A DNA stretch of 64,000 nt from Alentia gelatinosa (taxonomy: Eukaryota > Annelida > Polychaeta > Phyllodocida > Polynoidae): positions 25,535,626 to 25,599,625 of the forward strand of contig OX465589.1 of assembly GCA_950022655.1 (NCBI GenBank), read 5' to 3'. Shown piece by piece: positions 1 through 13,800 of the stretch (position 1 is the first letter of the stretch; each line of letters begins with the position of its first letter). The notes under the pieces were generated by a model that saw only the letters and a program-made list of their open reading frames with translations, was not told the origin of the DNA and did no database searches. Made by a program: the position numbers and the translations under genes.

Positions 1-1565
1 AGCCAGCAGAGACTGGTAGCTAAAAGACTGGATGTCATATCAGCTGTATATATTATATTCGTGTATAAAATACGCTGTAAAATGCTTACAATACGACTGT
101 GGTTTACCACTAGACTATATGTTCATATAATGATATATCCATGGCTATACATCATTGATATACATATATGTCTACATATATTGCGTTGATGTATTTGTAT
201 GTATGCATATCAACTTCTAACGCTGCGTTTGTGCATTCATATAAAATGCGCATAGAACATACCCATATTGCATTTTTGGAGCCTGAGCTTCACTGAGAAC
301 ATCACATGGGCAAGGATTGAAGTGATATCCAAGATGGCGGGTACGGTACCTGTGTGTGTGTCCATGTCCCGTCGTTGAGAGTGTTGTTTTACACGTCGTG
401 CTCTGCTCTGCTATGTCGTTGCCAAGTTTCCCTCCCGATTAGCTCTACACGCGTGAGTTGCTACGTCAATGCCCCGTCAAGGTCAAAAGGTCAAAGGTAA
501 ACAGATTGGTCACGTGACCAACCTGAGGCGCTCCCTGGTGGCCCACACTTTGCTGCTTCCGCTTCTTCAATGAGCGTCTCTTGCCCACACAGAATCAGTA
601 CAGCTCAATTAACAGGAAAATATATATTAGCCTCATAGAGAGACAGAGATTATGAACTGTACACACAAATACAAAAGAAAAATCAATTATCTGGCTTATA
701 GACGTACAACTGATTCTGTGTGGGTGTCTCATTGGAGGTTTCTTGCCGTGCCGTCTCTATGTCTTCTGTCTCCGTATGATTTTGGTATTTGCATTTATTG
801 ATTCAGTAGAACTTCGCTGCAGGAGCCACTACATTTCTACAACTCTTACTGTCATTGAGTTTAAACACACTTTAACTCTCTAACCTTTTCAGGCTCAGCT
901 ATCATTGATTTCATATTTCAGCTACAATTGGGTTCAAACTGTCTCCTACACTCATCTATTTTATTACCTTTCATTTTATAGTCACGATTACAATTTTCTT
1001 TCGATAGCTATAATTTCAATGATTCTCTTTACCCAAAACCCCGTTTTCAGTCGGTGGTGGTTGATTTTTTAAATACTAGGCGCATTTTTTCATTAGCAGA
1101 GGTTCTTTGGATATCTTCTTATCTACCTATCGATATTTTCCTATGTTACTGTTTGATTTGCCTCATTTTGGTGGTAGTAGAATCATGAATTTTGATTTTC
1201 ATATTTTGTCTCTGATTAGAAAAACCACGAATCATCGCATATGAGTGAAACTATAATACTTTGATATTTTTGAAAAACAATTTCAACTTCAATTAGTATA
1301 GTAAGAGCACACTAATATTTTTTCATATAGTCTTTATTTTTCTGAAGATCTATTGACAAAAAAGCACAAATAGTAAGCAGGTAAACTGTCACACTGATAT
1401 ACAAATGTTTGGAGTAAACACCACATCGTTCTGTGCTGCGCGTCTGTGTATCTTATGATATAATAATCCCTGTGTGATATATCGCGCGATTTCTTTCTGT
1501 TGCTTGTAGAGATGCTATACCATTTCATATACTTTAAATACTAATTCCGCTTCTCCTTCACACAG
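1..1565 (+). other. Intron (3' part) upstream of the first exon
   Basis: AT-rich, with no exon-like reading frame on either strand. It ends in the acceptor cacag before 1566. A short GC-richer patch near 360-545 carries regulatory-looking motifs, listed separately. Confidence 0.7.
480..543. promoter_or_regulatory. Cluster of candidate transcription-factor motifs in an intron
   Basis: AGGTCA occurs at 480-485 and 488-493, a direct repeat with 2-nt spacing, the form bound by nuclear receptors. A perfect 14-bp palindrome TGGTCACGTGACCA with a CACGTG E-box is at 507-520. The reverse complement of 528-543 reads GGCCACCAGGGAGCGC, close to a CTCF core. Function is inferred only from motif resemblance. 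Confidence 0.3.
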
Positions 1566-1868
1566 AACGTCCCGGACCACCTCAGAACCCCCAGGTCAGT
1601 GACGTCATGAATGACCGCATGACGCTGACATGGGAGGCGCCCGCAGAGGATGGCGGAACGCCAATCACCCACTACGTCATCGAGCGTCGCATAACATCGA
1701 GCGCGCGCTGGATGGTCGTGACAGATAGTGTGACGTCAGAGATGACGTACACAGTGAAGGACCTGATCGAGGATAACGAGTACGAGCTGCGTGTGTCGGC
1801 CGTGAATAAAGTGGGTCAGGGCGAGCCCAGCTCTCCCACCAAACCCACCGTCGCTAAGGACCCGTGGG
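1566..1868 (+). CDS. Exon 1: Fn3 (R1 p1)
   Basis: Complete Fn3 domain in a 303-nt, phase 1-1 exon, from cacag to gtgagt. It opens RPGPPQNPQVSDV, carries EDGGTPITHYVIERR and YELRVSAVNKVG, and ends KDPWG, the p1 hallmark shared with exons 10, 20 and 37. The missing first base of its first codon lies in an exon outside the window. Confidence 0.93.
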
Positions 1869-4800
1869 GTGAGTGGTCCACGCTGTACGGAACATCCCCA
1901 CGCTTATTGATTAATGTAGGAGATGGCAGCTTTCCACTTTCCCATAGAAATACACTTTTTCATTTTCAGAATATATGAAATTATTCCCGTGGTATGGAGC
2001 AAATTTCACATAAAAAACATCTGACCCCAAATGACAGCGCTGGCTTATAATACACTATGCTAATACATTTGTAAGCTATTATAGCATTGATGAATGTTCA
2101 ATGATACAACAGTCACAATCATTAGCTACCAGATAACAACTATTGAGTTTCTCCCGTTCTCTTTTTACCATTTGCCCCTATGGTCTTATGCTAGTCAAAC
2201 AAATGAAGGTTCTATGTCATCATGGAATTTACTATATATACCCATGCCGTATTTACTGTAAATACGTACCGTTTTGACATATAACGTAGAAATACTGTAC
2301 AGCCCACTGGTAAACGCCTCGGTCCGTACAAACGGTAAATTAGCATCTTGTTCTGTGACTTGTACAGCATGGTCAGGACGTTCTATAGAAGTATGTTCAC
2401 ACTAAAACGGAAAGGAAATAACTATAGGATTCGCAAGGTTTTCGTCGCTCTTAATGTCTACTTTCACGAATTAGGTTCTATGATTTTCCCCCCTAGGATC
2501 TTTCTAATTCGACCCAATTTTGATATAAGAAGAGGACTCCATACATAAACTTTACACTAAAACGCGATGGTTCTCTGTTTGATAATAGCCAAACCAGGTA
2601 AACCAGACGCACCAGAGATCACATCTCTGAAGAATACATCCATCGAGCTGTGCTACAAACCACCCGCGGACGACGGCGGTGCCGAGATCTTCAACTACGT
2701 CATCGAGTACCGCGTGGAGGGCGCCTACAAGTGGGTGCGCGCCACAGAGGACACCGTGGCCGACCTGACCTACACCGTCAAGCGTCTGTCACAGGGCATG
2801 ACCTACGAGTTCCGCTTCGCCGCCGAGAACAAGGCCGGCGTGGGACCCATGTCTGATCCAACATCGCCTGTAGAGGCAAAGGAACCCATTGGTGAGCGCC
2901 TCGTAGAGATATTTTGATACAAGTGAATTTTATCTTTGAAACTTTCTTTTAGCAGAAACTTACCATCATTAGGTCATAATTAGGTACCATAACTATAGGG
3001 TACACATGTTGAACATTAATATCTGTATGATAGTGGCGAAGCTTGACCTGTCCACCTCCAGCTAATACTATGATAACGATAATAATACATGAGACAGACA
3101 TATATATTGCCCAAAGGGATGTTCATCGCAGTTTATGGAGATTTCTCAATTTATGTTAAGAGGTTGGGGTAGGGATAACATTGGGTTATATAGACATCCC
3201 TTTATAGGTATGAGTGGTACACTTTGGAATTGAACCTTATTGACAGATTAGAATGCTATAGTAAAACGCTTACCTATGATGCTGTCAAATCAGGTTTTAA
3301 GCCTATGAAAGTGTATCTATTCACAGACCGAAATAAATAATTATTAGTTAAAACAACGTCATCGGTGATTCCTTCTCTCCATGCAGTGGGCAGCCCTCCG
3401 GAGGTGAAGGAGCCCCTGGAGGACCTGACGGTGGTGTCGCCGGCCCAGGCCCGCCTGGAGGCCCGCATCACGCCCGGAGACCCCAAGGCCTCCGTGTCGT
3501 GGTACCGTGACGGCCGCGAGGTGTACGCCGACGCCGGGGTGGAGATGACCTACGACAACATGGTCGCCGCCCTCACCATCAAAGAGTCCGCACTCAGCTC
3601 GGCCGGCTACTACAAGTGCGAGGCCGCCAATAAGATCGGCCGCTGCCACACCGAGGCTCACCTCAGCGTCCACCGTGAGTAGCAATGTCGTCTGCTTTTG
3701 TACACTTTGAAGCCGTATTGATTACGTATTTATTGCAAACGTGTAGACCTTCCAGAAACATGGTATCTATTAAATGCATCGTCATTCAGTGAGTGAGACT
3801 GCAGAGTATATCTGAATTAAAGCATACACGGCGTTAGCAGCTACTTTGTGATCCCCGCCAGATTGCAGCACTTGTATGTATATCCTTGTAGTGTATGGAG
3901 ATATGTTTAACAAAAGTGTGTTGAATATAAATCAGTTTAGTGCACCTATAAACATCTTCAATGCAATTCAAATCTAAACATAAATTCTTACTCAATCTAC
4001 ACCTCAATGAAAACTTTTTTTCCGATTGGAAACTGAACAGAACAAGTTCAGGACCAAACAGTGAGAAATTGTCACTACACCTCAATGCATTTCAATAACA
4101 CATTTTAGCTGCTTCATGTTAAAGAAAATGGCCGCTAACTAAACTGGGTGTTGATGTTGGTGTTGACAGAGAAGCCGGTGATTGACTACGAGGCTCGTCT
4201 GAAGGAGACGGTGGTACAGAAAGCCGGCTCCTCGCTCGTCCTCCCCGTCAAAGTCTCCGGCATCCCCATCCCCAAGGTCACGTGGTACAGGGCAGACGCG
4301 CAGCTCTACCCGGGAGACGGCGTCCACATAGAGGGCGCTGACAACGCGTCGACGCTCAACGTCAAGCCTGTGTCCGGCGTGCACAGCGGTGTCTACAAGG
4401 TGGTCGCCGAGAACAAGTGCGGCACCGACAGCGCCGAGTTCAATGTCACCATCAAAGGTCAGACATCAACAGAAAATAGGATTTTATGGTTATTTCATAA
4501 TGTTCCCTTTAGACTATTATATATGGATATTGGTTAAGTTTTCTAAGAGCAAATCCGACAAACAATGAGACATACTGAAAATATTCACTGATTAAACCAT
4601 TTGATGAACAATTTTGATCTGCTTTCAACATCTATTTTTTCATGGAAATGACTATATGGAATTTATCGTACCCATATCAATAACGTTCAAGTTTTGTGCT
4701 CATTTTACACGTACAAAAATGATACAGAGAAAATCTGAATGACGATATGTCCTATTTTTCTATACAATAAAAAGGTATTATTCCAAAAAAACATGATATA

Positions 4801-7800
4801 CATATATACCTCTAATTTCATTTTTGTTTGTAAAAGTTTATGTCTCAGACAGAGATAGAAAATCAAAAAATACCTAATGAAATCTGCTCGCCTCTCAGAC
4901 CGGCCTTCGCCACCTAAGAACCTGCGCGCTACAGAGGTGTACAAGGACTACATCGTGGTGGCGTGGGACGAGCCCGACTCGGACGGCGGGTCTCCGCTCA
5001 CAGAGTACATCGTAGAGAAACGTGACGCCCGTAAAACGGCCTTCTTCAACGCGGGTAACACCCACCCCGACCAGCGCAACATGAGGGCCACCAAACTCAT
5101 CGAGGGCAACAGCTACTTCTTCCAGGTCAGGATCTTTCATATTCCTGATCTCTTTATCAGAGGCGATTGAATATGAATGATTGTATTCTCATTCAGTATT
5201 AAAATAAGGTTACATAGCTGCGTTTCTGAGAACTTTGAACCTCGTGACCCCGACGCAATCGACTCTTAATATTTAGATATGCCCAAGGGGCCATCCGTAA
5301 GGTATGTATGCACGATTTCTGAAAAAAAAACCTCCACCCCTGTTCCATCTTCTACGCATTCGATTAAAGAATGGATGTATGCAAAATGTCAAAAGCAATT
5401 TACCCCCTGCTTACATATTTTAAAGATGGCTCCATAACTGTAGTTTTACTGCTGCTTTCTGAAGGCAGGTAGGTTTTTTATGATAAAAAAACAGAAGCCT
5501 GGACATATATTACTTGCTTTAATAAATCAACGTTGAACATGTGTTTTGAAATAACATATAGCATAAGGAAGAGGGACATATAAAATGTATTAAAACCCAT
5601 TCCAGGTGTTTGCTGAGAATGACATCGGTCGTAGTGACCCTGTCGTCACAGACGAGCCTATAACAGCACGCCTACCATTCGACCCACCGGGCCCGCCCAC
5701 CAAGGTCAAGGTCAGTGACGTCACCAAGACGTCCTGCACACTGACATGGGCCGCGCCCGAGTTCGACGGTGGTTCCTCGATCAAGGGCTACTACGTGGAG
5801 AAGCTCTCGGGAACGCGCTGGATCAAGGTCAACAAGACGCCGACCAAGAAGCTCACCATGGAGTTCACCGACCTGATGGAAGGGTCAGACTACGAGTTCC
5901 GGGTCAGCGCCGAGAACGAGGCGGGCGTCGGCAAACCCTCCCAGACGACCGGCAAGTTCGTCGCCAAGAACCCGTATGACGTGCCGGGCCGCCCCGAGGC
6001 GCCCGTCGTCGACGAGATCTCGCGAGACGAGGCGTCGGTCACGTGGTCGGCGCCGGCGTCTGACGGAGGCTCGCCCATCACCAACTACGTGCTGGAGATG
6101 CGCGCTGTGGGCGACGTCCGCTGGAAGGTCACGGAGAAGAGAGTGAAGGACACGAAGCACGCGGTGACCGGGCTCACTGAGGGCACTCAGTACGAGTTCA
6201 GAGTGGCCGCCGAGAACAAGGCAGGAGTGGGCGAAGCCTCGCCACCATCAAAGCCCGCCAAGTATGGTGAGTACCTGTGAGCAGGGTCACATTCTCCTAT
6301 CGCAATGTGCTAATGTACTAGAAGATGGTCAACATTGAAAATTGCCTTGTGAATTACTGTTATATACAATGTTGAATGGTTTAAGATAAGAGGACTTGAC
6401 GCGGAGTAATATCCTAGCGCATGCGAGGATATTGCGTAGGGTCAACTCCAAGTAGCATGCAACCCCTTTTATCTGAAACCAGTCTATATTGAATTTATTA
6501 TCCACTTTTATCTCGCTGGTGGCGTGCCACTTTTAGTTCACTTTAGTTGTGCACTGGTTTTTCATATGCACTATTTCAGTATGCGCGCTTTATCGCATAC
6601 ACCATATCCCCATGCACCGGTATGTCCATACATATTATTTGTGGATAATGATATAATATCGCTATATTTTACTGCGCTCGGAGCATACGAAAATTCTCAT
6701 ATCTTTCTGCACCAATGGCGGACATTGAAAAAAATATTACTGATATCAGGCCTAAGTAAGGGTTGGTGAATGATTCATTAAATGTTTCCAAACATGATTA
6801 TTGCTTCGTCAAATGTAGAACATAGAAATGAATAAAACGAGTGTTTACGATATCATATGGAATGTTATTTTCCACCCTTTCTCTAGTTGAGGAGATCGTC
6901 TTTATCCGCGAGTTGGAGGACGTGACCATGAAGGAGCTCAATGTCAAGGTGACCTTGGAGTGTGAGATCTCCAAGTCGGGACTGAGGCTCGACTGGTACA
7001 AGGGAGAGCGTAAGATCCGCCGTGACGAGACGTACGACGTACGCTCAGACGGCAAGGTGCACACTCTCACCATCGAGAAGGCCACCGAGGCCGAGGCCGG
7101 GCTCTACTCCGCGCAGTACGAGAAGCTCACAACATCCGGCAAGCTCGCCTTCGCTGGTCAGTCACACTTAATTGTATACACACATATATTCATTATGTTG
7201 GGCTTTCAAAGGCCCCCAATACATTATATTGTGCCTTTAAAGGCCCCTAATGCGGGATTCTAAAGAACGCATATTATCATAAAATATCGTTCGTTAAAAT
7301 TCTAGAACAACTTAATTTAAAAACACAAATATCAATTTTAGTATTTTCAATTGTATTATTCTCAAAACTCAGCTAGATTTCTTCTCAAGTACTTTGCATG
7401 GGGTTTCTGTTTTTGCAGTAGAATTTCATGAATATTAATTCTATAATAGTATATTTTCCTACTTGTGGGATACCTCCATCCATATAAGGAGTGCGGAGGG
7501 GTCCCATGGGGGAAGAAATTTCCTATACATAGCCAACGTTTTTCTTATGAAAATAAACACTTATCTATGTATATGTGATATGCTGTGTTTAAATAACGAC
7601 ACACTTGATTTACTCACATCTGACACACTCTACGTCACTCCCTTGTCGATTTACCTTCACAGTCGCTCCGGCCTTCGGAGCCAACAAGTACACGGAGACT
7701 CTGATTCTGCGCGCGGGCACGGCGGCCGCCATTGAGCTGCCCTTCAACGCCCACCCGATGCCTGACGTCAACTGGAGCTTCAAGGGCGGGCGTCTGCCCG

Positions 7801-10800
7801 ACTCGCGGCGCTTCAAGACCGACATCATCAAGGGTATGACGTCACTGACCATGGCCAAGGTGGTACGCTCCGATTCCGGAAACTACGCGTGTAAACTGGA
7901 GAACGAGCACGGGTCCTGCTCCCTTACCGTCAAAGTCGTCGTCAGAGGTGGGTCCCACGTCTCACCTTACACTGTGGCATTATTAGAGGGTGTTTTTGTT
8001 TTCTGTGAGTCTGAAGGCTGTGCTTTATACTTCTGTTTACATTTATATAGGCTTTTGGGTTAATCCAATTAGGTTTTTATCTTGAATATAATGCCAACGA
8101 ATAAAATGGAGATATCCTCGATGCATTTCGATCCCCAAAGGAGACAGTAACTATGCAAGTTTGGACTGTGAAAATGTATAGGGAATGTCTCCCAAAACAT
8201 ATTTGGAAATTAAAAAGGTGAATGGTTTATATTCAGAAACAATAGCAGACCTCCGAGATTGAAAAAAGAAATTTTAATATGTATAACTCCATGACATCTG
8301 CGCTCAAAAAATCAAAACTTGGATACTCTAGAATAGAACCAAGAAAGATATTGCCAAACAGACAGTAACATATTTTGTTACCTTTCTCCTGACGCTCCTC
8401 TGCTCTCATTGACAGACAAGCCGTCGGCGCCGGAGAACCTGCGGTCTGTAGGATTCACCGAGGACTCGGTCAGTCTCAAGTGGGACGTACCGTCAGACGA
8501 CGGCGGATGTGACATCACCGGATACGTCATAGAGCAGCGCTCACAGAGCATGCGCGTGTGGCAGGCGGTGAAGACAGTGGACGACCTGGAGTTGACCGTC
8601 AGCAGTCTGAAGGAGGGCACGGCCTACGAGTTCAGAGTGGCCGCCAAGAACGAGGTGGGCCAGGGACCGTTCGCCGAGACCTCCAAACCCATCACGCCCA
8701 AGAGCAAAGCCGGTACGGTTCTCTTGTCTTCTCTGATACACAGTGATTCCTATAGTCATGTCTTGTATGATACAGAGGAATGGGGATGCATTTCTATTCC
8801 CAGACGAAATTACATTGTCTATTAGTATTAATTAGGTAATTATATCTTTCAAGGTTGCAGTTTTACAAAATTAGTATTGTGCTGTTTATTGGTTTCTTTA
8901 CCAACGTAGCTGAAGATTATAGCAGAATAATGTCTATTTTAATTTTCCTCATTCGGATTGATAGGTTGGCTAGAAGAAATGCTTCTAAATACAATGAGTA
9001 ACATATATAAATTGATAGATGTATGTCGCACATATTGAATAAGTGAAAACGTCTATTTACCTAGCAACTATTGAGTAAATCTGAAAAATATATCATATTC
9101 TTTTTTTTCTGTCATGTACAGATGTGCCAGGCCCACCATCAGCGCCCGAGCCGAGCGAGGTGACCCGGGAGTCCTGCGTGTTGACGTGGGAGAAGCCCGA
9201 GTCAGACGGCGGCTCGCCCATCACCGGTTACTACATAGAGAGGAGCACCACCTCCAGTTCACGCTGGCTGCGAATCAACAAGCAGCCAGTCACTGAGACC
9301 AACTACAACGTCACAGAGCTCATAGAAGATACTGAGTATGAGTTCAGGATTGTCGCCATCAACAAGATCGGCGAAGGCCCACCAGGTCCCAAGTCCAAGC
9401 CTGTCAAGGCCAAGGACCCATGGAGTGAGTACTGAATAAATGTTATGTTTTTAGGTAGTCATGTAAAATATGACGATTCAGTTAGGAATTTCAAACCCTT
9501 GCCTCATCTTCAGTAGAATTCAGTAACCTGTTGAATACCTATTGAATGGCCGAGGTTCGAAGACCACTCATGACAAATTGTTTTTGTTTAGTACAAAAGC
9601 TGCTATGAACAGGACAGGGGATGGCTGTGGACAAATATATCCCATATCTAGTATCCGCCATGACCACTAGGCTTTACCGGACATGTAGAGGCGTGTATTA
9701 ATCTTTAGAGGTCAATGATGCATGACTTACCTCTGGCAAACTATCTGCTGTCATGTAAAAATTCTGCCGAAAATTTAATAATGAGAGAAGATTTGGTTCA
9801 CTTTGGTCAGCAAACTTTTGAAAAATTTAGCAAATTGCCATATCGCTAGATTGTGGGTTAAACAGACAATTTTTGAAATGGTCACTCATTCTCTATCCCT
9901 TGACATCACTCACAGACAAACCAGGCAAGCCTGACGTACCCGAGATCACCCGCATCGGTCGTAACAGCGTGACGTTGAAGTACAAAACGCCCGCGGACGA
10001 CGGCGGATCGGCCATCTTTAACTACGTCATCGAGTACCGCGTGGAGGGCGGCTTCAAGTGGGTGCGCGCCAACGAGGACGAGACGGTGGCGGATCTCACC
10101 TACATCGTCAAGTTCCTGAAAGAGGGCAGCAACTACGAGTTCCGTGTGGCGGCTGAGAACCGCGCGGGTGTGGGGCCGGCCTCCGACCCCACCAAGCCCG
10201 TGCAGGCCAAGGAGGAAGTCCGTGAGTGAACTGCTTTGTGTATTACATTATCTCACCTCTGGTATTCTTGTCCCTAAAGTGCCAAATCCACTAAGGCGAT
10301 TTTACATGCGAATTTGGGTTCGCAGACGTTCGCAGACGTTCGCATGGACATGCGAATGCCTTGCGACAATATCTAATATATTGAATATTATCGCATTGGA
10401 TTCGCACAGTCGCACGGATCGCAGACGCATTCGCTTGGTCACCTTAGTGGATTTGGCGCTGTAGGCTTAACATTGGGAACTCGTTCTCCATGCCCCTACA
10501 AGTACTTCAGTCCGTTCTCCATGGTCTTCATCAAGTGCAACATCCTCTTTATTAGTGTGTACAGGGGTGAGATACATATAGAAAGCAACTCGTTTAGATG
10601 ATAGTTGTTGTTCTCTATTTCAATACTGTTAAAGATTCCTTTCTGAAAGCCGAAGCTAAGGTTTTCCAGAGATGGCTGTATGGGGATTAGCACCTGCCGG
10701 CTGCGTCATACTGGTCTCGGTGATTGTTTTAAACGGAAATCGAGATAATAGTGCCACTGATTGGCTGGTATTCCTTGGTTCCCCTCTGCAAGGCATACAG

Positions 10801-13800
10801 GCACCTAGCACACACGTGTTGGTAATATTTCTCTTTATCCTACCCCTAATATAAAATCCCATAGGCTTAACATTGGGTTTCCGTATGCCACGCTAACTGG
10901 CATACGGAATTTTATATGCCACTAGTGGCATACAGCAATGTTATCACGTAATATTCTTAAATCAAGGAGATAGGGTAGGATAAAATCAAAACCTGATTCG
11001 TTTTAATCTTGTCCATCACATTCCACTCCTGAAGTTTTGGCTCCGGACTTCACTCGCCTTCGCCTCATGAAGTCACTTTGCCTAACTCCAGTCGTAGAAT
11101 ACGGTGGACAAGATTAAACCTCATCCAGTTTTACGATAGTACACGATAACACGAACGATATTCTCTGAACGTTACAGTCGGCAGACCGCCGAAGATTCTC
11201 GAGGCCCCACTGGACATGGTCGTCTTGGCGCCGGAGAACGCCACCCTGGAGTGTGACCTTGACCGCGGTGACCCCAAGGCCACCATTAACTGGTAAGTTT
11301 CCACTTTACGATGCCTGTGTTGGAGAGTCTGCCGTTGTGGTGCAGGAGAATGATAGTGAAAATTTCTTATATGAATAAAAATCCCAATAATGAAATCTAG
11401 ATGTTGTTCACATCTACCATTGTTACTCGAAAGCACTCAATTAATGTCTTTGGTCAAAAATAACGGTAATTAATTATTCCATGTTGAAAATAAAGTGTAA
11501 GTTTATCATTCAAACACAAAGTAAAGATGAACTGCAAGAAAAACAGGAAACGCCAAGCACTGGTTACATTGTTTTTCCTGTGCTTTCCAGGTACAAGGGT
11601 AACAAAGAGGTGTACAGCGGTGGAAACATCACAATCGGTTTCCATGACGACGTGGCGTCACTGGACATCAAGGAGACGAGCGTCAAGGACGGTGGCCGGT
11701 ACCGGTGTGAGGCCGTCAACAAGCTAGGACGTGCCGAAGCCCAGTGTACTCTACAAGTGCAATGTGAGTGCTCCCACTCTCTCCGTATTCCCTGTGGAAA
11801 AGCTCCTGCTCAAAGAACTAGACATTGTACTTTTTTTTTAAATGTTTTTTATTTACCCTGGAGTATGAGTTAGGCTATACAATCCGGCCTATCTTCCACC
11901 CGCTCCAGCTTTTCTAGAAGAATCCTAAGAACTGCCCTTATGTCCAACTAGTGGGCTTATTAACCACTGGAGCAATTCAATGCAGTCAGAGGTTAAGAGT
12001 GGGAAGGTGTCTAGGAGCTAGAGATGCTATGGACTGCAACATGGCTGTTCACCAGTAATATCAACAATATTGATAATGTTGGTATATTATCATAAATAAC
12101 CGTTATAGTTCCAAGGTTACTTTAGTAGTATTCTATGAAAGCTTATAATGATAGATACAAGTGATTGGCATATGGAGCTAAACTGTTATAATTAACAACC
12201 TTTTATAAAGTACCATAGTTGTATCTAATATCGGTAAATTATGCATCACTTTCTACAAATCACCGTGAGCAACTAGCATTCCCTTAATACAGTCTTTTAA
12301 GCTGTGAAACTTTGTACTGATGTGTTGACCTGGCGCTGACACAGGCGCGCCGGCCATCGACTACGAGGCCCGTCTGAAGGATGCTCAGACCATCAAGGCC
12401 GGCTCTTCCCTCATCCTCCCCGTCAACGTCACCGGCGTCCCCGAGCCCAAGGTCACGTGGTCACGTGACGGCCAGGAGGTGCGCGCTGGTTCCGGCGTCT
12501 CTATAGACACGGGTGACGGCTACTCCAAACTGAGCGTCAAGGGCACGACGGCCAGCGACGCCGGCAACTACAAGGTCACGGCCGAGAACGAGGTCGGCGA
12601 GGCGTCGGCCCAGTTCGACGTCATCGTGCTCGGTAAGTCTCGCCTCATATGTGTATATGAATTAGTATATTTATTTATATTTTCAGTATGTTATACACTG
12701 TAATATTAAGAAGCAAATCTGGTAAACCGATACCTAGGTTTTATATAGCGCCTTCTTCACGTCACCATTTACCTATACTACTTATATTAGATGTACATGT
12801 ACATATACAAGTCTACTGAGTTATATCACGTTAGCTCGCTGCTTTATATATCCTCTTATGTTTTATAAACCGATGCATGCGGTCAGCCGATCGCAGAGCG
12901 TGATCATGGCGTATGCTATAAGAAGCCTGATATGCTTAAATCAAAAGAAATCATCTTTCGGGCACTGAAAAATTCACATAGCAAATTATTGCTTTCCAGG
13001 AGAAGTGGCAAAATGATTCAATTGTCCTGGCGATTCAGTAGTAACTATTATAATCAAGTTATATATGCCGTGGAAATGCTGTATTAATTACATAATAACT
13101 AAAATTGTTCACAACATAGTCATATGGGACACGGAAACGGTAACTATGCGTAAGTCTGCGCGGACTTGACTTGACCTTGAACTAACTACAGAGTGACCTG
13201 TATGACCTTGCAGACAAGCCGTCGCCGCCGCGTAACCTGCGCGTCACAGAGGTCTACAAGACGCACATCAGTCTGGCCTGGGACACGCCCGAACACGACG
13301 GCGGCTCGCCAGTCACCAGCTACATCGTGGAGAAGGCGGACGCCAAGCGCAAGACCTTCAGCGGCGTCGGCGATACGCGCGCCGATGACCTTGCAATGAA
13401 GGTCACCAAGCTGTACGAAGGCAGCAAGTACCTCTTCCAGGTGTATGCTGAGAACAGTATCGGCAGAAGCGACCCGGCCAAACTAGATGAGCCGGTAGAG
13501 GCCAAGCTACCATTCGGTAAGATTGTATTCTAATTTCTTATTGTTCATTAAAGATGTAACACCTCTGTCAGTTTGTTGTTAGACAGATGATTGATTTGAT
13601 GAGCTGTGTAGGTAGATACGTATGTATAGAAATACAAGTTTCGTGTTGCATCACCCGATGTTACCAGAGCTGTTATTTCTGCCCAGTAGATTCGTAATTC
13701 AGAAATTCATCCCATACATTTTATTTTCTTAACACTTATTGAAAAAATACAGACCTTTATTAGAGCGTGCTTGCACGCGCTAAATGATCATCTAGAGGTT

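Larger units (their letters stand above)
10222..11177 (+). other. Intron 11 (956 bp), crowded with inverted repeats
   Basis: No exon signal. Holds a MITE (10277-10461), two hairpins (10879-10932), a foldback (10986-11131) and direct repeats of TAGGCTTAACATTGGG at 10462-10477 and 10862-10877. Confidence 0.75.
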
